A stretch of 8,972 nt of DNA from Planctomycetaceae bacterium (GTDB lineage Bacteria > Planctomycetota > Planctomycetia > Pirellulales > Pirellulaceae), in the NCBI GenBank assembly GCA_002685655.1, contig NYXM01000198.1:1-8972 (forward strand). The letters run 5' to 3'. Below the pieces are notes generated by a model. It saw only the letters and a list, made by a program, of their open reading frames with translations, made no database searches and was not told the origin of the DNA. The position numbers and the translations under genes were made by a program. This document shows positions 7,432 through 8,972 of the stretch, piece after piece (the first letter of the stretch is position 1; each line of letters begins with the position of its first letter).

Positions 7432-7467
7432 CTCGTCGACTGGGTTTTTCTCATCGACTGGGTCTCT
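7432..7467. repeat. Two imperfect 18-bp tandem units
   Basis: Units 7432-7449 and 7450-7467 both read CTCRTCGACTGGGT followed by a T/C-rich tail, with about three mismatches in 18. A third unit begins (CATCG) but diverges. It lies about 70 bp upstream of the small secreted gene. It could be a pair of protein-binding sites or a small slippage duplication. Confidence 0.4.
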
Positions 7468-7525
7468 CATCGCCCGGGCAACAGGACATTGCCACAGAAT
7501 TCCGTTGTCCATCACATCTCCCCAC

Positions 7526-7529
7526 AGGA
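7526..7529 (+). promoter_or_regulatory. Ribosome binding site deciding the start at 7538
   Basis: AGGA lies eight bases before ATG 7538. It favours that ATG over the longer open frame starting at 7262. Confidence 0.45.
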
Positions 7530-7537
7530 TTTCTCCC

Positions 7538-8086
7538 ATGAAAACTCGAACATTGACAGTCAGTCTCGTGATGCTTGCCATCGTATTCGCAGGAATTGCG
7601 AAAGCCGATGACGATTCTGGAAAGAAGAAGAGATCAAGCGGCAAGAAGGCCAAACAGGCAGAGGCGATTTTCGACAAGATCAAGTCACTGTCCGGCGACT
7701 GGATCGCCACCAAGGGCGAACACAAAGGTGAATTGACGCTGAGTGTCCGCGTGATCGCCGGCGGAACCGCCGTTGTCGAAACAGAGTTTCCAGGTAGTCC
7801 GCAAGAGATGATCACGGTCTATCACCTTGATGGCAACAAAGTCATGCTGAACCACTATTGCATGTTGGGCAACCAGCCTCGAATGCGAGTGAAGAAGGGC
7901 GACAACGATGATACGCTGGTGTTCGAGTTTGCGGGTGCGACCAACCTCGCATCGAAGGATGATGCTCACATGCATGAAGGCAAGTTGAAGTTCGTCGATC
8001 AAGACACCGTCCATTCGACGTGGGTCATGTTCAAGGATGACAAGGCCATGGAAGAACACACGTTCGAAATGACTCGAAAGAAGTAA
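7538..8086 (+). CDS. Small secreted protein of unknown function
   Basis: The 182-residue product starts with a clear Sec signal peptide: MKTR, hydrophobic residues 5-20, and cleavage near AKA-DDD at residue 23. A short lysine-rich linker follows (KKKRSSGKKAKQ, 29-40). The remaining 140 residues look like an all-beta fold: LSGDWIATKG (51-60), IAGGTAVVETEF (73-84), MITVYHLDGNKVMLNHYCMLGNQPRM (91-116), then alternating short strands to the C-terminus. The opening 'L-x-G-x-W', the 'GG-x-A-V-x-E' block and the HYC-NQPRM block resemble small lipocalin-like or DUF1579-like barrels. I do not recognise an exact family and assign no function. Cys109 is the only cysteine in the mature part, so an intramolecular disulfide is impossible. 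AGGA eight bases upstream supports the ATG. The DUF4126 gene follows 80 bp later on the same strand. Confidence 0.85.
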   Translation: MKTRTLTVSLVMLAIVFAGIAKADDDSGKKKRSSGKKAKQAEAIFDKIKSLSGDWIATKGEHKGELTLSVRVIAGGTAVVETEFPGSPQEMITVYHLDGNKVMLNHYCMLGNQPRMRVKKGDNDDTLVFEFAGATNLASKDDAHMHEGKLKFVDQDTVHSTWVMFKDDKAMEEHTFEMTRKK

Positions 8087-8156
8087 GGCGTCACGAACGA
8101 GAGTTGCCAGGCGTTTCAGATCTACTTTCAAGGTTCCGGGTTACCAGCCAGAACGC

Positions 8157-8160
8157 GAGG
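8157..8160 (+). promoter_or_regulatory. Ribosome binding site deciding the start at 8167
   Basis: GAGG is three bases before ATG 8164 and six bases before ATG 8167. The spacing favours the second ATG of the ATGATG pair. It also argues against a TTG start at 8104, which lies upstream of this site. Confidence 0.45.
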
Positions 8161-8166
8161 AACATG

Positions 8167-8772
8167 ATGCTGGACACGATCGTCGCAATTTCCATCGGAA
8201 TCGGCTTGGCAGCGGCCTGTGGATTCCGCGTGTTCGTGCCGACGTTGATCATTGGAATTGCTGCTCGAGCGGATTTGCTGACCCTGGCGGACGGCTTTCA
8301 GTGGATGGGTTCATGGCTGGCGATCGCCACGTTTGGCACCGCCACGGTGCTGGAGGTTGGTGCCTACTATTTACCTTGGCTCGACAACCTGCTCGACACC
8401 GCCTCCACACCGCTGGCCATTGTCGCAGGTGTGATTGTCTCCGCCGCATTCATTCAAGACATGCATCCCGTGCTGAAATGGTCATTGGCAGTCATCGCCG
8501 GCGGCGGCGCCGCCGGCACGATCAAAGCGGGATTGGCAGGTCTGCGAGTCGGATCCACATTGACCACTGGTGGAGCTGCGAATCCTATCGTGTCAACGTT
8601 TGAATGGGTCATTGCGATCGCGATGTCCGTGCTGGCAATCTTCCTGCCGATCATCGCGGCTGTCGTGGCAATTGCCCTGGTGGCGTTCTTCGTCCGTTTC
8701 GCCTACGCCTTTGTCGTCCGGCGGAGCAAGCCTGACTCAAAGGAATCGCCAGTCACCAGTGGCGAAGCGTAG
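8167..8772 (+). CDS. DUF4126 family integral membrane protein
   Basis: The 201-residue product is strongly hydrophobic with about five membrane segments (roughly 3-34, 50-69, 82-97, 104-126 and 144-182) and a short charged C-terminal tail (RRSKPDSKESP). The family signature is clear: GLAAACGFRVFVPTLIIGIAA near the N-terminus, then EVGAYYLPWLDNLLDTASTP (63-82), a Gly/Ala-rich AGGGAAG segment (111-117), LRVGST (126-131) and ANPIVSTFEW (138-147). DUF4126 proteins have no established biochemical role. The glycine-rich helices and conserved acidic and aromatic residues suggest a small channel or transporter-like membrane protein, which is only a guess. The start was placed at the second of two adjacent ATGs by Shine-Dalgarno spacing; starting at 8164 would add one Met. 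The gene lies 80 bp after the small secreted gene and may be co-transcribed with it. Confidence 0.88.
   Translation: MLDTIVAISIGIGLAAACGFRVFVPTLIIGIAARADLLTLADGFQWMGSWLAIATFGTATVLEVGAYYLPWLDNLLDTASTPLAIVAGVIVSAAFIQDMHPVLKWSLAVIAGGGAAGTIKAGLAGLRVGSTLTTGGAANPIVSTFEWVIAIAMSVLAIFLPIIAAVVAIALVAFFVRFAYAFVVRRSKPDSKESPVTSGEA
8497..8517. repeat. GC-only inverted repeat inside DUF4126 gene
   Basis: Arms GCCGGCGGCG (8497-8506) and CGCCGCCGGC (8508-8517) are perfectly complementary around one central G. The run encodes AGGGAAG in a membrane helix. It could form a cruciform, or an mRNA hairpin after opening a few central pairs. Gly/Ala codon use may explain it without selection. Confidence 0.5.
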
Positions 8773-8868
8773 CCAACGTCATCCGCTTTTGAACTTGTTC
8801 GCAAACCTTGATAACGTCACGATCAACCAACTGAGTTGGCCCCTTAGCGGTCCTCTTCACGAGCATCC
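8773..8868. other. Intergenic region with two inverted repeats
   Basis: This 96-bp gap follows the DUF4126 stop. TTGAT (8808-8812) and ATCAA (8822-8826) form a spaced inverted repeat. Directly after it, CCAACT-G-AGTTGG (8827-8839) is a perfect 13-bp palindrome ending 29 bp before the next ATG. Neither is followed by a T-run, so they look more like operator sites than terminators. Confidence 0.4.
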
Positions 8869-8972
8869 ATGTTTGAACTGCTAGAACTTTCCGCCTCGCT
8901 GGGTTTCTTTGATGTCACGCCGGCACTGGATCTTCTAGCCCAAGCCGGCGGCGGCGGAGGTTTTGGTGGTGG
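8869..8972 (+). CDS. Start of a Gly-rich protein (3' end missing)
   Basis: An ATG at 8869 opens a frame of 34 complete codons that is still open at the window edge. It begins MFELLELSASLGFFDVTPAL, continues with DLLAQA, and enters a glycine run with one Phe (GGGGGFGG). The N-terminus is amphipathic rather than a classical signal peptide, although Gly-rich segments after a short hydrophobic start occur in membrane-associated proteins such as Tim44-like or TPM/YgcG-type ones. Too little is present to choose. No good Shine-Dalgarno is visible. The alternative frame across the same DNA, which ends at 8884, is an overlapping shadow of the DUF4126 gene. Confidence 0.5.
   Translation, partial: MFELLELSASLGFFDVTPALDLLAQAGGGGGFGG

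Larger units (their letters stand above)
7195..7537. other. 343-bp divergent intergenic region
   Basis: The region lies between the sulfatase (-) and the small secreted protein (+) and should contain both promoters. I see no convincing promoter pair, RNA gene or terminator. It holds two imperfect 18-bp tandem units at 7432-7467 and a direct repeat CGCCGATC at 7334-7341 and 7343-7350. The plus-strand frame of the secreted protein stays open back to 7262, but the sequence is Arg/Ser-rich with no domain character and ends exactly where a clear signal peptide begins. Confidence 0.5.

Noticed and set aside
7262..7537. 92-residue N-terminal extension of the small secreted protein
   Set aside because: A complete signal peptide and a Shine-Dalgarno coincide with ATG 7538, and an internal signal peptide after 92 residues would not work.
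7201..7815. 204-codon minus-strand frame overlapping the small secreted gene
   Set aside because: It overlaps the signal peptide and mature start of a convincing plus-strand gene, and its sequence is Arg/Ser-rich without motifs. The DPVDEK/NPVDEK repeat in it only reflects the 18-bp DNA duplication.
1..8972. CRISPR array, tRNA, rRNA, transposase or integrase
   Set aside because: No regularly spaced repeats, cloverleaf-like sequence, rRNA blocks or mobile-element motifs were seen on reading the window.

Overview
The window looks like chromosomal DNA from a planctomycete (Pirellulales/Rhodopirellula-like). This is inferred from gene content: a type I sulfatase, a secreted FAD-dependent oxidoreductase with a C-terminal golvesin/xanthan-lyase-type domain, Tat- and Sec-exported hydrolases, a coiled-coil von Willebrand factor A (vWA) protein and a DUF4126 membrane protein. 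Genes alternate between strands, spacing is loose, base composition is moderately GC-rich, and Shine-Dalgarno motifs are present at some starts and absent at others. No rRNA, tRNA, transposase, integrase or CRISPR array was seen.

Layout, left to right: (1) the C-terminal part of a coiled-coil plus vWA protein on the + strand, entering from the left edge; (2) a 142-bp convergent gap with one inverted repeat; (3) a 710-aa Sec-exported FAD oxidoreductase on the - strand; (4) a divergent 260-bp gap with a 13-bp palindrome and two adjacent hairpins; (5) a cytoplasmic-looking calcineurin-like metallophosphoesterase on the + strand; (6) a second, Tat-exported metallophosphoesterase on the - strand, convergent with the first and 29 bp away; (7) a type I sulfatase on the - strand, 81 bp upstream of the Tat phosphoesterase and possibly co-transcribed with it; (8) a 343-bp divergent intergenic region; (9) a small secreted protein of unknown function (+); (10) a DUF4126 membrane protein (+); (11) the first 34 codons of a Gly-rich protein (+) running off the right edge.

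The central genes (FAD oxidoreductase, Tat phosphoesterase, sulfatase, small secreted protein) all encode predicted exported proteins. Together they could act on sulfated or phosphorylated extracellular polymers. That is inference: there is no glycoside hydrolase, polysaccharide lyase, transporter or dedicated regulator in the window to fix a substrate. I see no clearly new defence or mobile system. The most unusual points are the two convergent phosphoesterases assigned to different compartments, the Sec-exported flavoprotein fused to a putative carbohydrate-associated domain, a changed residue in the sulfatase signature, and several exact palindromes in intergenic and coding DNA.
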